Origin: Pseudidiomarina homiensis
Lineage (GTDB): Bacteria; Pseudomonadota; Gammaproteobacteria; Enterobacterales; Alteromonadaceae
Length of the DNA: 64,000 bases
Direction of reading: 5' to 3'
NCBI RefSeq assembly: GCF_003987225.1
Contig: NZ_PIPX01000002.1
Location: forward strand, 124,001 to 188,000
Both the position numbers and the translations under genes were made by a program. Positions 8,741-17,970 of this stretch are shown here, piece by piece. The first letter of the stretch is position 1. Every line of letters starts with the position of its first letter. A model generated the notes under the pieces. It had not been told where the DNA came from and did no database searches. It saw only the letters and a program-made list of their open reading frames with translations.

Positions 8741-10156
8741 ATGGCGACAGCGCAAAGTGAACAACCTGTATGGCTATTGGACGACGACAGTTCGATTCGT
8801 TGGGTGCTTGAACGCGCACTGCAACGGGCCTCGATCCAGAGCCGTAGCTTTGCTGATGCGGCAAGTCTGTACCAAGCGCTTGAGCACCAACAGCCGCTGG
8901 TGCTGCTAACTGATATTCGCATGCCTGGCGATGACGGCTTGCAAGTGCTCGAGTACGTGCAACAGCACTACCCACAACTGCGAGTTATCGTGATGACCGC
9001 ACATTCCGACCTAGATTCTGCAGTGAGTGCTTTTCAGGGGGGGGCATTTGAGTATCTTGCCAAGCCCTTCGACATGGACGAGGTGGTGCACACCATTAGC
9101 CGTGCGTTACAACTGGAGCAGAGCGAAAAAGGCCAACCAACTGGGCCAGAACAGGTGTCTGGCATTATTGGTGCAGCGCCGGCGATGCAAGATGTGTTTC
9201 GTGCTATCGGGCGGTTGTCGCATTCTAGTGCAACGGTACTGATTACCGGCGCTTCGGGGACGGGGAAAGAATTGGTTGCGCGTGCTCTACACCACCACAG
9301 TCCGCGGAGTAACAAGCCGTTTATTGCGCTGAATATGGCGGCTATTCCGGCCGATCTGATTGAGTCCGAGCTGTTTGGCCATGAAAAAGGCGCTTTTACC
9401 GGCGCAACGCAACGCCGCCGTGGGCGTTTTGAGCAAGCTGACGGCGGCACTTTGTTTTTGGATGAAATCGGTGACATGCCGCTGGCCGTGCAAACGCGTC
9501 TGCTGCGCGTCTTAGCCGAAGGTCAGTTTTATCCGGTTGGCAGCTATCAACCGGTGCAAGTGAACGTACGCATTATTGCCGCAACACACCAGCAACTTGA
9601 GCAAAGGGTGCAAGAAAAAGAGTTCCGCGAAGACTTGTTTCATCGTTTGAATGTTATTCGCTTGCAGTTGCCTACCTTAGCGGAGCGTCGCAGTGATATT
9701 CCGCAATTGGCCGAGCATTTTCTTGCCAAAGCGGCGACTGAACTTAACGCTGAACCTAAACAACTCACAGCGGCGGCACTGCAAAAATTACAAGCGGCCG
9801 CGTGGCCCGGCAACGTGCGGCAACTCGAGAACACCTGTCGTTGGCTAACAGTCATGGCGCCTGGCCGGCGAGTGGATGTGGTTGACCTACCGAGTGATCT
9901 CGAGCAGTCCACAGACAACGCCTCTGCAACACCAAACACTAACAGTTGGCAGATTGCGTTACGACGTGATCTTGAGCGACGCTTAGCAGGTCACGAAACG
10001 GACATTCTCAATGAGCTGATTGACGAATTAGAACGTATTGCTATCGAAGCCGCATTGGCGAGTACCGACGGACACAAGCAACGCGCTGCAGAAAAACTTG
10101 GGTGGGGGCGCAACACCCTTGCGCGGAAGCTAAAAAGCTTCGTAAAAGATGCGTAA
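8741..10156 (+). CDS. glnG: Nitrogen regulation response regulator NtrC
   Basis: The 471-aa enhancer-binding protein has three standard parts: a receiver domain (phospho-acceptor Asp in LLTDIRMPGDDG, about residue 53), an AAA+ sigma-54 activating domain (Walker A GASGTGKE, the GAFTGA loop that touches sigma-54, Walker B GGTLFLDEIGD) and a C-terminal Fis-type HTH (HKQRAAEKLGWGRNTLARKL). The length matches the 469-aa E. coli protein. It starts three bases after ntrB with AGGAG upstream. Its own binding sites occur at 5315, 5338 and 7637. Confidence 0.97.
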   Translation: MATAQSEQPVWLLDDDSSIRWVLERALQRASIQSRSFADAASLYQALEHQQPLVLLTDIRMPGDDGLQVLEYVQQHYPQLRVIVMTAHSDLDSAVSAFQGGAFEYLAKPFDMDEVVHTISRALQLEQSEKGQPTGPEQVSGIIGAAPAMQDVFRAIGRLSHSSATVLITGASGTGKELVARALHHHSPRSNKPFIALNMAAIPADLIESELFGHEKGAFTGATQRRRGRFEQADGGTLFLDEIGDMPLAVQTRLLRVLAEGQFYPVGSYQPVQVNVRIIAATHQQLEQRVQEKEFREDLFHRLNVIRLQLPTLAERRSDIPQLAEHFLAKAATELNAEPKQLTAAALQKLQAAAWPGNVRQLENTCRWLTVMAPGRRVDVVDLPSDLEQSTDNASATPNTNSWQIALRRDLERRLAGHETDILNELIDELERIAIEAALASTDGHKQRAAEKLGWGRNTLARKLKSFVKDA

Positions 10157-10167
10157 ATGGACTATCT

Positions 10168-10206
10168 ATTTAGATGTGTCTTTACATAATGCTTAGTCTG
10201 TAAAGA
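10168..10206. promoter_or_regulatory. Candidate operator region of the cpxR-like gene
   Basis: ATTTAGATGTGTCTTT shares TTTAGA-N-GTGTCT with the inverted repeat in front of the RND pump (1073-1085). A second feature, CTTTAC and GTAAAG 14 bp apart (10181-10206), contains the GTAAA half-site that CpxR proteins prefer, although as an inverted rather than the usual direct pair. Both suggest autoregulation; neither is proven. Confidence 0.35.
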
Positions 10207-10232
10207 GCTACAATAACAACACAGGGTAACTT

Positions 10233-10910
10233 ATGAGCAAATTATTACTTGTTGACGACGATGCTGAACTAAGCAGTATGTTAGAGCAAATTCTCACCAA
10301 GGAAGGCTTTCAACTGACCCTTGCTGCCGATGGCGAGGCGGGGCTGGAGCGCGCATTAAGTGGGTCTTATGACCTCATTTTGCTCGATGTTATGTTGCCA
10401 GGAATTGATGGTTTTCAACTGCTGCAACGGTTGCGTCAACAAGCACGCAACACGCCAGTGCTGATGTTAACCGCTCGTGGTGACGACGACGACCGCGTTG
10501 CTGGTCTCGAGCTAGGGGCTGACGATTATCTGCCGAAGCCGTTCTATCCGAAAGAACTGGTGGCGCGGGTGAAGGCGTTGCTGCGCCGCACCCCACATAC
10601 CAGTGTCCGTCCGGAAAAGAGCGAATACGCTGGTTTCGTAATTGATCCGTCGCAAAATGAAGCACGTTGCGATGACACGCAATTGGATCTGACACCGACC
10701 GAGTTCGACATTCTCAGAACCTTGGTTCGTGCGCATGGCGAAGTGGTTAGCAAAGATGCACTATCGGTTGCTGCACTAGGGCGTTCGTTAGCGCCTTTTG
10801 ACCGTAGCCTCGACGTGCATATCAGCAATATACGTAAGAAATTACCGACCGACCCGGAGCGCATCCAAACCGTGCGTGGCCGTGGTTATCGCATTATTCA
10901 GTTCGCTTAA
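10233..10910 (+). CDS. cpxR: CpxR-like OmpR-family response regulator
   Basis: The 225-aa protein has a receiver domain (acidic DDD at residues 8-10, phospho-acceptor Asp in LILLDVMLPGIDG, Lys in DDYLPKPF) and a winged-helix output domain (about 130-225; VSKDALSVAALGR, DVHISNIRKKL, IQTVRGRGYRI). The pattern, especially SVAALGRSLAPFDRSLDVHISNIRKKLP, is that of CpxR, the envelope-stress regulator. It lies 9 bp before its kinase gene. No cpxP gene is visible nearby. Confidence 0.85.
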   Translation: MSKLLLVDDDAELSSMLEQILTKEGFQLTLAADGEAGLERALSGSYDLILLDVMLPGIDGFQLLQRLRQQARNTPVLMLTARGDDDDRVAGLELGADDYLPKPFYPKELVARVKALLRRTPHTSVRPEKSEYAGFVIDPSQNEARCDDTQLDLTPTEFDILRTLVRAHGEVVSKDALSVAALGRSLAPFDRSLDVHISNIRKKLPTDPERIQTVRGRGYRIIQFA

Positions 10911-10919
10911 GGTCGACTG

Positions 10920-12266
10920 ATGCGTTGGTATCACTCGCTTTCGCTGCGACTGCTGTTCCTGTTTTGGGTGCTGTTGTTCGCAGTGGCGAGCAGTGGTTAC
11001 CTGCTTGCGCTATGGTTCAGTAAACCCATTGCACCGTCACCGGTACCGGAGGCGGTGCAATCTTCACTGGCACCACTGCTCTCCGACGTCAATACCTTTC
11101 GCTCGCTCACGCCTGGGCGGTTGTTAGCTGGCGATTATCGTGTGGCAGCGAGTCTAGCACCCAGTGGCCAAGAACGTCTGCAATTGGATCGCTCGCTGAG
11201 TGCCTCGCACCGCCGCCTGCTACTTTCCCAGCTCGAGGCGGATAAACCGCAACAAATTCCGATTGGCAATCGTATGCTGATTGGCCCCTTTAAGCTCGAT
11301 GGCTATAGTTTGTTAGTGACTCGCCCGATCACTGCCGAGGAACGCGAACAGCAAGTCGTGTCGGAACAGCAAACCCAGCGCGTGCAAACCTTGGCCCTAC
11401 TTATCGGTAGCTTAGCGATCGCAATTCTCTTGGGTGCTTGGCTGGTAATGCCGCTGCGGCGTCTGACGCATGCGACCCGCGAAATTGCCAAAGGTAGCGA
11501 AAAACCCGAACTAAAACGCTTGCCAAAGCGTAACGACGAACTCGGCGAGCTGGCACGGGCATTGGCGACCACTGCGCATGATCTGGCGGTTTCCCGTGAT
11601 GCGCAACGGCGCTTACTTTCCGATGTATCGCACGAACTGCGTTCGCCGTTGGCGCGCATGCAAGTGGCGCTGATGCTAAGCCAAGATGACGACGATGGCA
11701 CCGACCGCGAGCAGCACTTGGGGCAGTTGGGCCGCGATTTAGAGCGCCTGAGTACGATCATTGAACGCATTCTGTCGTTGTCACGTCTCGAAAATGGCTT
11801 GGTGAATTTGCAAACTGAAGCCGTTGATGTGCGTGAGTTGGTGTCACAATTGGTCAAAGACCTTGGCTATGTTGATCCACAGCACGGCCAGCGTTTGCAA
11901 GTGCATGACAGTGACGATTGGCCGGTGATCGACAGTGATCCTGAGTTGTTACGCTTGGTGCTTGAAAATCTTATTCGTAACGCTCTGCAGTACACCGATG
12001 ATGCGATCGAAATCAGTTGTCAGGCGCTGCCAGAAAGTTACACTGTGTTTGTTCGTGACCACGGACAAGGCGTCCCTGAAGACCAGCTAGAACAGTTGTT
12101 TACGCCTTTTTATCGTGCCGATCCATCACGCAATCACAAAGCCGGGGTGGGACTAGGAATGGCACTGAGCTTACGCGCTGCGGCGGTGCTCGGGGGCTAT
12201 GTTGATGCGCGCAATCACCCTGACGGTGGACTGGAAGTTGCAGTCACGCTAACAAGGAGCACATAG
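10920..12266 (+). CDS. cpxA: CpxA-like sensor histidine kinase
   Basis: This inner-membrane kinase has 448 aa. TM1 is at about residues 8-30, a short periplasmic domain follows to about 155, TM2 is at about 158-180, then a HAMP segment (MPLRRLTHATREIAKG), the H-box DVSHELRSPLARMQVAL and the ATPase domain (LIRNALQYTD, VRDHGQGVPEDQLEQLFTPFYR, GVGLGMAL). The length is close to E. coli CpxA (457). It is the partner of the regulator just upstream. The periplasmic part is only about 120 residues and shows no recognisable stress-sensing motif. Confidence 0.85.
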   Translation: MRWYHSLSLRLLFLFWVLLFAVASSGYLLALWFSKPIAPSPVPEAVQSSLAPLLSDVNTFRSLTPGRLLAGDYRVAASLAPSGQERLQLDRSLSASHRRLLLSQLEADKPQQIPIGNRMLIGPFKLDGYSLLVTRPITAEEREQQVVSEQQTQRVQTLALLIGSLAIAILLGAWLVMPLRRLTHATREIAKGSEKPELKRLPKRNDELGELARALATTAHDLAVSRDAQRRLLSDVSHELRSPLARMQVALMLSQDDDDGTDREQHLGQLGRDLERLSTIIERILSLSRLENGLVNLQTEAVDVRELVSQLVKDLGYVDPQHGQRLQVHDSDDWPVIDSDPELLRLVLENLIRNALQYTDDAIEISCQALPESYTVFVRDHGQGVPEDQLEQLFTPFYRADPSRNHKAGVGLGMALSLRAAAVLGGYVDARNHPDGGLEVAVTLTRST

Positions 12267-13301
12267 GTGCCAGAAACAGACAACCGACAAGTGTTGGCAG
12301 TTAAACCGAGCGACAATGATAAGTCGGCTTGGCAGGCGTTTTTTAATGACACCATCATGCCCTTCTGGCGTGCGCATGCACAGATGTTTGAATTGGCGCG
12401 TCCGCATAATGTGACCTTACGTTATTTCTTAGTTTTTCCTGAGCAGGCCAAAGGACTAGTGCTGCTCAGCCCTGGCCGTATTGAGGGGGCAATCAAGTAT
12501 CCGGAATTGGTGTGGGAGCTGGCCCAGCTGGGCTATGCGACGGCGATCATTGACCACCGTGGGCAAGGTTATTCAGATCGCCTGAGCGACAACCACCATA
12601 ACGGGCATGTGGATCGTTTTGATGACTTTGTTGATGATTTTGCGGCTTTCACCCGCGCGAGTGAAGCAGCGATGGTTGACCATTATGGACGCGAGCTTCC
12701 GCTGCACCTTGTGGCGCATTCGATGGGTGGCGCAATTGCGGCACTCTATTTGGCGCGTTACCCGCACAAAGTCAAAAGTGCAGTCTTGTGTTCGCCGATG
12801 TTTGGTATTCAGACTGGCCGACTGCCGCATTGGTTAGCGAAAGGTTTTGCCCACGCTGGCGCATTTTTGAATCAACTCATAACGCCGCACCGTCCGTGGT
12901 TTCTTATTGGCACTGGCGGCTACGTTGAAGTGCCATTTGCGCAAAACGAATTGAGCCATAGCTTAGCCCGTTATCAAACGTTCCGACAATTGTACCGACA
13001 ACACCCTGAAGTGCAGCTCGGCGGACCGAGTTTTCGTTGGGTATCGCAAGCGTTATCGGCCAGCCGCCGCGCGATTGCTGAGGCCGGTGACATCCATATT
13101 CCGGTGCTGGTGCTGCAAGCGGGTGGCGATACGGTGGTTGACCCACGTGGCCAAGCTGAGTTCGTTTGTGCGCTTTCGCATCCGCACAGCCGCTTAGCCA
13201 CCATCGCCGAGGCGCGGCACGAACTGTTTATTGAGGCCGATGCGTATCGTCAGCCGACGTTACAGCAGACGCTGGATTGGTTTCAGGGTCTGCAGCGCTA
13301 G
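12267..13301 (+). CDS. pldB: Alpha/beta hydrolase, PldB-like lysophospholipase
   Basis: The 344-aa serine hydrolase carries the nucleophile elbow HSMGG, an oxyanion region (VLLSPGRIEG), the typical IIDHRGQGYSDR segment, and the late Asp (GGDTVVDP) and His (EARHELFIE) of the triad. Length and pattern fit PldB (340 aa in E. coli), which cleaves lysophospholipids at the inner membrane. It starts with GTG directly after the cpxA-like stop and has AAGGAG upstream, so it is probably in the cpx-like operon. Its last 74 bp overlap the convergent fieF gene. Confidence 0.85.
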   Translation: MPETDNRQVLAVKPSDNDKSAWQAFFNDTIMPFWRAHAQMFELARPHNVTLRYFLVFPEQAKGLVLLSPGRIEGAIKYPELVWELAQLGYATAIIDHRGQGYSDRLSDNHHNGHVDRFDDFVDDFAAFTRASEAAMVDHYGRELPLHLVAHSMGGAIAALYLARYPHKVKSAVLCSPMFGIQTGRLPHWLAKGFAHAGAFLNQLITPHRPWFLIGTGGYVEVPFAQNELSHSLARYQTFRQLYRQHPEVQLGGPSFRWVSQALSASRRAIAEAGDIHIPVLVLQAGGDTVVDPRGQAEFVCALSHPHSRLATIAEARHELFIEADAYRQPTLQQTLDWFQGLQR

Positions 13302-14196
13302 ATTGCGGCACCGCTGACAGTGGGTCCATGTGAATAATCACATCAGTATCTGGAAACAGCTCGCGTAACCTTTGTTCGGCGCCATCGGCAATGTCATGTG
13401 CCGCTTTTAGTGAGAGCTCGTCTTGCAGCTCCACATGGCACTGAATGAAGCGCGTTGGCCCGGATGCCCGGGTGCGCAAGTCATGCCAACCATGAATACC
13501 TTTGGTCGAACGCAACACGGCAACAATCTGCGCTTTGTCTTCCTCTGGAAGTTCACGATCCATCAAACCTTGAAATGCCTCCCAGCCGATTCGAATTGCG
13601 CCGTACGCTAGGTAAATGGCAATCACAATGGCGAACACACTGTCGGCCCAGTACCAGCCATAGGCACTAAGTAGTAAAGCGGCAATGACCGCGCTATTTA
13701 ACAGTAAATCCGACTGAAAATGCAGATGGTCGGCGGCGATGGCTTTGGAGCCTGTGTTGCGGATGGCAACGCGTTGCAATAGCACGAGTCCGAGCGTGAG
13801 GGCAATGGCAAACAGTGAGACATAAACCCCGAGGCCGGCCTGTTGCACCTGGCTCCCTTGCCACAATTGCTGGGCACTGTGCACCAACAACAGCATCGCC
13901 GAGCCGGTGATCAGCGCCGATTGCACCAACGCCGCAAGTGATTCAGCTTTGCCATGACCGAAACGATGTTCACGGTCGGCGGGTTGCAGCGCGTAACGCA
14001 CTGAGAAAAACGTAAACAAGGAGGCTAAGCCGTCCAACATCGAGTCGGTCGCTGACGCTAGCATGCTGGCCGCGTCGGTGGCGATCCAAGCCCACAGTTT
14101 CACGATAATGAGCGTGAAGGCAACAGTTACTGATGCACGGGTTGCCAGTTTGACCCAGAAGCCATAATCACGCTGAGTTGCCCCTTTTGTTGCCAC
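13228..14196 (-). CDS. fieF: Cation diffusion facilitator, FieF-like Fe/Zn exporter
   Basis: This inner-membrane antiporter (322 aa; E. coli FieF has 300) has six predicted helices and a C-terminal cytoplasmic domain. The metal-site segment ASMLASATDSMLDGLASL in helix 2, HLHFQSDLLLNSAV in helix 5 and the conserved PADREHRFGHGKAESLAAL loop are all present. The C-terminal domain has the HDLRTRASG and IIHMDP motifs. It begins with GTG right after the trmL TAA, with GGGAG inside trmL, so it is coupled to trmL. A Pro/Ala/Thr-rich tail of about 20 residues covers the overlap with pldB. Confidence 0.9.
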   Translation of the reverse strand: MATKGATQRDYGFWVKLATRASVTVAFTLIIVKLWAWIATDAASMLASATDSMLDGLASLFTFFSVRYALQPADREHRFGHGKAESLAALVQSALITGSAMLLLVHSAQQLWQGSQVQQAGLGVYVSLFAIALTLGLVLLQRVAIRNTGSKAIAADHLHFQSDLLLNSAVIAALLLSAYGWYWADSVFAIVIAIYLAYGAIRIGWEAFQGLMDRELPEEDKAQIVAVLRSTKGIHGWHDLRTRASGPTRFIQCHVELQDELSLKAAHDIADGAEQRLRELFPDTDVIIHMDPLSAVPQSSAADPETNPASAVTSADDTHRPQ

Positions 14197-14661
14197 TTAT
14201 GCACTCCCAACAAAGTCATGCTGGCGCCACGCTTCGTAGCTAATAATGGCAACCGCATTGGCAAGGTTGAGCGAACGATTGTTAGGCATCATCGGAATGC
14301 GGATCCGCTGCTCGGCAGCGAACTGATTTAAAACGTCATCCGGGAGTCCGCTGGTCTCGGAGCCAAACAAGAGCACACAATCGCTTGGGTAACTTACCGA
14401 CGTATAACTGCTGCTGCCTTTGGTCGTACAGGCAAAAATCTTCCGATCGCCCATAGCTTGAGCGAACGAGGCAAAGTCGGGATAGCGCGCAACATTGCTT
14501 AAATCATGATAGTCCAACCCAGCGCGGCGTAGCTTTTTCTCTTCAAAGTCAAAGCCAAGCGGTTCAATCAAATGGAGCTGGCAGCCGTTATTCGCACTCA
14601 GACGAATAATATTTCCAGTGTTCGCCGGCATTACTGGGTTATGTAGAGCAATATGAAACAT
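14197..14661 (-). CDS. trmL: tRNA (cytidine(34)-2'-O)-methyltransferase TrmL
   Basis: A SPOUT methyltransferase of 154 aa that 2'-O-methylates the wobble base of leucine tRNAs. Diagnostic motifs are the N-terminal [39 protein letters not shown] and the knot segment [19 protein letters not shown]. The length agrees with E. coli TrmL (157 aa). Its ATG follows directly on the TAG stop of the upstream gene and its own TAA is followed at once by the fieF GTG, so the three genes form one compact operon. Confidence 0.95.
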   Translation of the reverse strand: MFHIALHNPVMPANTGNIIRLSANNGCQLHLIEPLGFDFEEKKLRRAGLDYHDLSNVARYPDFASFAQAMGDRKIFACTTKGSSSYTSVSYPSDCVLLFGSETSGLPDDVLNQFAAEQRIRIPMMPNNRSLNLANAVAIISYEAWRQHDFVGSA

Positions 14662-16125
14662 CTATTGCGGTCCTTGCGACTGTGAGATTGGGGGCATGTT
14701 CAGGTGAAACTTACTGCGCTTAAGTACTTCTTCGCTGTAGACCTCGCGGATTTCTCCACTTTCGACTAAGCGACGAAGCTCGCGATCGAACCAGTCCCGG
14801 ATGCGATAACCGCGGGGGTTATTGCGAAACAAAACGTGGATTGGCAAAGGGTCACGAATTTGCGTTCGCACATACGGCGTTTCACCCCATTCGGGTGCTT
14901 GATTGTGGCTGCCAATCACACCGGCGACGCGGCCCATATCCAGCATGGCAAAGCAGTCGAGATGGTTGTCTGCAGCGTAAAAAGTGGTCGAATCCGGAAA
15001 CAAATAATTGTACATGTAGCTTTCGATGTGGCAAATCGGACGCGGGTGTTCACCGGCTCGAAGAGCTGTCGAGGTTGCCTCGTCATGGGTGAACAGATAC
15101 AAGCCTTGGTCAAAATCAATGTGATTACGCGATGCGATGGAATGCTCGGGCACAAATACTGTATAGGCACCAATAAAGGCATCGAAGCGTTCGTCAACAT
15201 AACCGCGATACGCTCGCGCTAGGCTATTGGTGAGGAGTTCAAGATCGTCGGTAACCGGCGCCATGATCTTGCTTAATAGCTGCCAATACTCACCACGGCC
15301 ATTAAGGTCGGTGTAGTCCGGAACAAGCCCCGCAGCAATACTGATTTGGCCAAACTGTTGGCCATTCTCGATGATTTGTGGTGCCAACATCTCTGCGCCA
15401 GTCGCCTGCGCGATGGCGCTGATGCGACCATTAGCAGCCATACGACTTAAAATGGCCTCTACTTTGGGAACCAAATCGGCGAAATCTTTATATAAGAAGT
15501 GGTAGCCCGTGTTGCGGGTATAGGGAACGATAATTGTGTGTGGGTCATTAATCGAGCGTAGTTGTCGCGCTTCAAAATCATTAACAACAACCGCTTGTAC
15601 ACGATTATTCTCGTAGAGCATTTCAAGTTGCTCAAAACTTACCGCTTTGATGCTCGGCTTATCGACGGTTTGCTGACCAATGACATGTTCGACCGATTGG
15701 GTGCCACCGATGTACGCATAACTTTCAATTGAGGCAAAGTTACAAAGACCGCACTCGCGGCGATCGGCAACGAGAACGACGCGCGAGTCGAAGAGCGGAA
15801 AGTTAACCCGTACCAAGTTACCGTATTCTTCACCAATTTGTGGCAGACGACCTAACTCACCGGAAATAGTGCCTTTATTGGCTTCGGTGAGACTGCGGTC
15901 GCGCGGCATTTCGACAAAACGGATTTCAATTCCAAGTTCGGCATAGACCTCAGTGATCAACGACACTGCGAACTCGGTGATCGGTGACGGATCAGGCATG
16001 CGAAACACCAGCTCTTGTGGCTGCTCATTCGCTCGGACAGGGAGTGAACTCAGCGCGGTCATGATCACAAGACCAAGCCCGATACTCAACGTTTTAATAG
16101 ACCAAGAGCTGAAAATTGGATGCAA
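14662..16125 (-). CDS. Tandem-domain periplasmic solute-binding protein (SBP_bac_3-like)
   Basis: I chose the TTG at 16123-16125: GAGG lies just upstream and the reading gives a clean signal peptide (helix SIKTLSIGLGLVIMTALSSL, cleavage after VRA). The frame is open further upstream but that part looks non-coding. The 487-aa protein appears to hold two family-3 solute-binding-like halves, about residues 28-260 and 275-480; each contains the ELGIEIRFVEMPRDRSL or REYWQLLSKIM kind of segment and ends in a helix pair typical of amino-acid-binding proteins. No ABC permease or ATPase is adjacent; orphan proteins of this type may act as sensors or be degenerate. First gene of the trmL-fieF operon. 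Confidence 0.75.
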   Translation of the reverse strand: MHPIFSSWSIKTLSIGLGLVIMTALSSLPVRANEQPQELVFRMPDPSPITEFAVSLITEVYAELGIEIRFVEMPRDRSLTEANKGTISGELGRLPQIGEEYGNLVRVNFPLFDSRVVLVADRRECGLCNFASIESYAYIGGTQSVEHVIGQQTVDKPSIKAVSFEQLEMLYENNRVQAVVVNDFEARQLRSINDPHTIIVPYTRNTGYHFLYKDFADLVPKVEAILSRMAANGRISAIAQATGAEMLAPQIIENGQQFGQISIAAGLVPDYTDLNGRGEYWQLLSKIMAPVTDDLELLTNSLARAYRGYVDERFDAFIGAYTVFVPEHSIASRNHIDFDQGLYLFTHDEATSTALRAGEHPRPICHIESYMYNYLFPDSTTFYAADNHLDCFAMLDMGRVAGVIGSHNQAPEWGETPYVRTQIRDPLPIHVLFRNNPRGYRIRDWFDRELRRLVESGEIREVYSEEVLKRSKFHLNMPPISQSQGPQ

Positions 16126-16273
16126 CTTCTGCGCCTCAAACGGGGTCGAAAAAAGTATGACGAAATTAGCCTTGCAGTATAGCACCTCGGTTCGGCAAAA
16201 AAAGGTGTTACACTGTGCGCCATTATTGATGGCGTGAACGCACGTCCATGAGGCGTCCATGAGGAGTAACTAC

Positions 16274-17950
16274 ATGCGCAAAACCTTATTCACCTATGCC
16301 ACGGCACTGCTAGCAGCATTAACGTGGTCGCCTGCAAGTGATGCACAGGAACCAGAGCAGCAGGACTTTTACCCATTAGTGTTGCTTGGCGACGCTTTGG
16401 AAGTCTGCTCGAGTATGGCGTGGCAGCGTTGCAGCGATACTGATTGGATCGATCGTGATAGCATGCGTTACGACCGCTATGTGAATTTGAGCGGCCCTTA
16501 CGTGGAAGCATTGCTCGATGATGCCAATTGGTCACCATTGCGCCATGATACCCGTGATGATCTGAAAGAGGCAATCGATTTACTGCGTGACCGCCTCAAG
16601 CAAGATGTCATCTCTGAGCGTTCGTTTACCGAAGAGTTTACACGTCGAGCGACGCAGTACTTGTATCAGCAATTGTCGGAGCGTGACTGGAATTTAATCA
16701 TCGATCATTTGGAAATGCCGGTGCCGCGCGATGCGGATTTTGGCGTTAATCTTACTGCGACCAAGAGCCAAGTGAACATTGATTACATGCGACAAATTTT
16801 GTCGCAAGCCCAGCAGGTGAGTGGTGATGAAACACCCCACGTGTTGGTGGTAACCGCTGCACAGCGGGATAGCCTCGATTTAGTGAATTATTACTTACAA
16901 GCTTTTGCTGGCGCTGGCGCCGATGCTTCTTGGTTGCCAATCGACGTAGCCGTTGCAGCTGCGCGTGAGGCGCAGGCATGTGAAAGCCTTGCTGATTATC
17001 GCGCTAGTGAAATGAGCGCGTTTCGTCGTGACGTGGTGCATGCAGATTTGCACGCTCGCCAAGTCGCGTTTTGTCAGGCGGGTGATGCGCTGACGCAAAT
17101 CCGTAATGCCGACGTTTTGTTCTTCGCCGATGGTAATCCTGATTTATTACGTCCATTGCTGGTCACCGCATTGAACGAACCGAATGCTTTAGCCGTTGGT
17201 ATCGCTGAACGCGTGGCCGAAGCGAAGCTGGTGGTCGCTGCGGCAGGCAAGGCCGCTAATGTCATGACCAGCCAAGCGATGGTCGCTGGCGGTAGTAGTC
17301 GCGAAGCGTTGAAGGACGGCGTGCATGCGACACGCTTGCCGGGCTTAGGATGTCACAAAGACGATACCTGTCCGCGTGATTTGAACGAGAATAGTGCTAC
17401 CTATCATCCGATCGGTGGTGCAGGCTTGTTCCGTTGGGGTTCACTGGACACGCGCATGGGTGTTGAAGGTAACCATGGCCGCTTACTGCGTGTTGCGGCG
17501 ACCAACCGTGTACCATTGGCGGTCGGTATCGATGCCGAAACTGCGCTGCTGGTGAGCTTGCGTTCCGGTGACTTCAAAGTCGCAGGTGAGCGTGGGGTGT
17601 TTTTCGCTGCCGGCGCGCAACAAAATGAACGCGCAGTCGCTGCGACCTTCCATTATCTCATGGCTGGTTCGAGTGGCACGTTTAGTGGCAGCGATGTCAG
17701 CGCTGTGACTTTTGCTGAGAACGCTGAAGTGGTGCAGGTTGAGCCCACGACAAACTTTATCGCCAGCCGTGGCTTGTATGATTCGCTGCGCTTATTGTGT
17801 CGTGACCGCGATAGTATCGAAGTGAAATGGGAGCAATTTACCATGACGTTGATTGGCGGTGACGACGTGAAAACGCAGAAAGCGGGCGCTGAATGTCAGG
17901 TGCAAAATGCGCGCATTGGCATGCAATACGCGCCGTCCGAGAGCTTTTAA
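16274..17950 (+). CDS. Secreted cyanophycinase-like (peptidase S51 fold) protein without nucleophile Ser
   Basis: The ATG at 16274 follows GAGGAG and starts a signal peptide (MRKTLFTYATALLAALTWSPASDA); the in-frame ATG 15 bases upstream sits on the ribosome site itself. The 558-aa protein has a C-terminal region (about 190-460) with the order seen in cyanophycinase-like S51 proteins: VLVVTAAQRDS, a FFADGNPDLL segment, the nucleophile position, then GNHGRLLRVAATN and VGIDAETALLV. At the nucleophile the family reads G-T/G-S-A-G-A; here it is AAAGKAAN with Lys326 in place of Ser. It is therefore either a pseudo-enzyme or uses another residue. Function unknown. Confidence 0.65.
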   Translation: MRKTLFTYATALLAALTWSPASDAQEPEQQDFYPLVLLGDALEVCSSMAWQRCSDTDWIDRDSMRYDRYVNLSGPYVEALLDDANWSPLRHDTRDDLKEAIDLLRDRLKQDVISERSFTEEFTRRATQYLYQQLSERDWNLIIDHLEMPVPRDADFGVNLTATKSQVNIDYMRQILSQAQQVSGDETPHVLVVTAAQRDSLDLVNYYLQAFAGAGADASWLPIDVAVAAAREAQACESLADYRASEMSAFRRDVVHADLHARQVAFCQAGDALTQIRNADVLFFADGNPDLLRPLLVTALNEPNALAVGIAERVAEAKLVVAAAGKAANVMTSQAMVAGGSSREALKDGVHATRLPGLGCHKDDTCPRDLNENSATYHPIGGAGLFRWGSLDTRMGVEGNHGRLLRVAATNRVPLAVGIDAETALLVSLRSGDFKVAGERGVFFAAGAQQNERAVAATFHYLMAGSSGTFSGSDVSAVTFAENAEVVQVEPTTNFIASRGLYDSLRLLCRDRDSIEVKWEQFTMTLIGGDDVKTQKAGAECQVQNARIGMQYAPSESF

Positions 17951-17970
17951 ATAGTTGAATGGCGTGGCTT

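Noticed and set aside
10181-10206. Terminator after ntrC
   Set aside because: The CTTTAC/GTAAAG arms are only six bases long with a 14-base loop and no T-run; a regulatory site is more likely.
10390-10864. Several minus-strand open frames across the cpxR-like gene
   Set aside because: They are antisense shadows of a well-defined response regulator.
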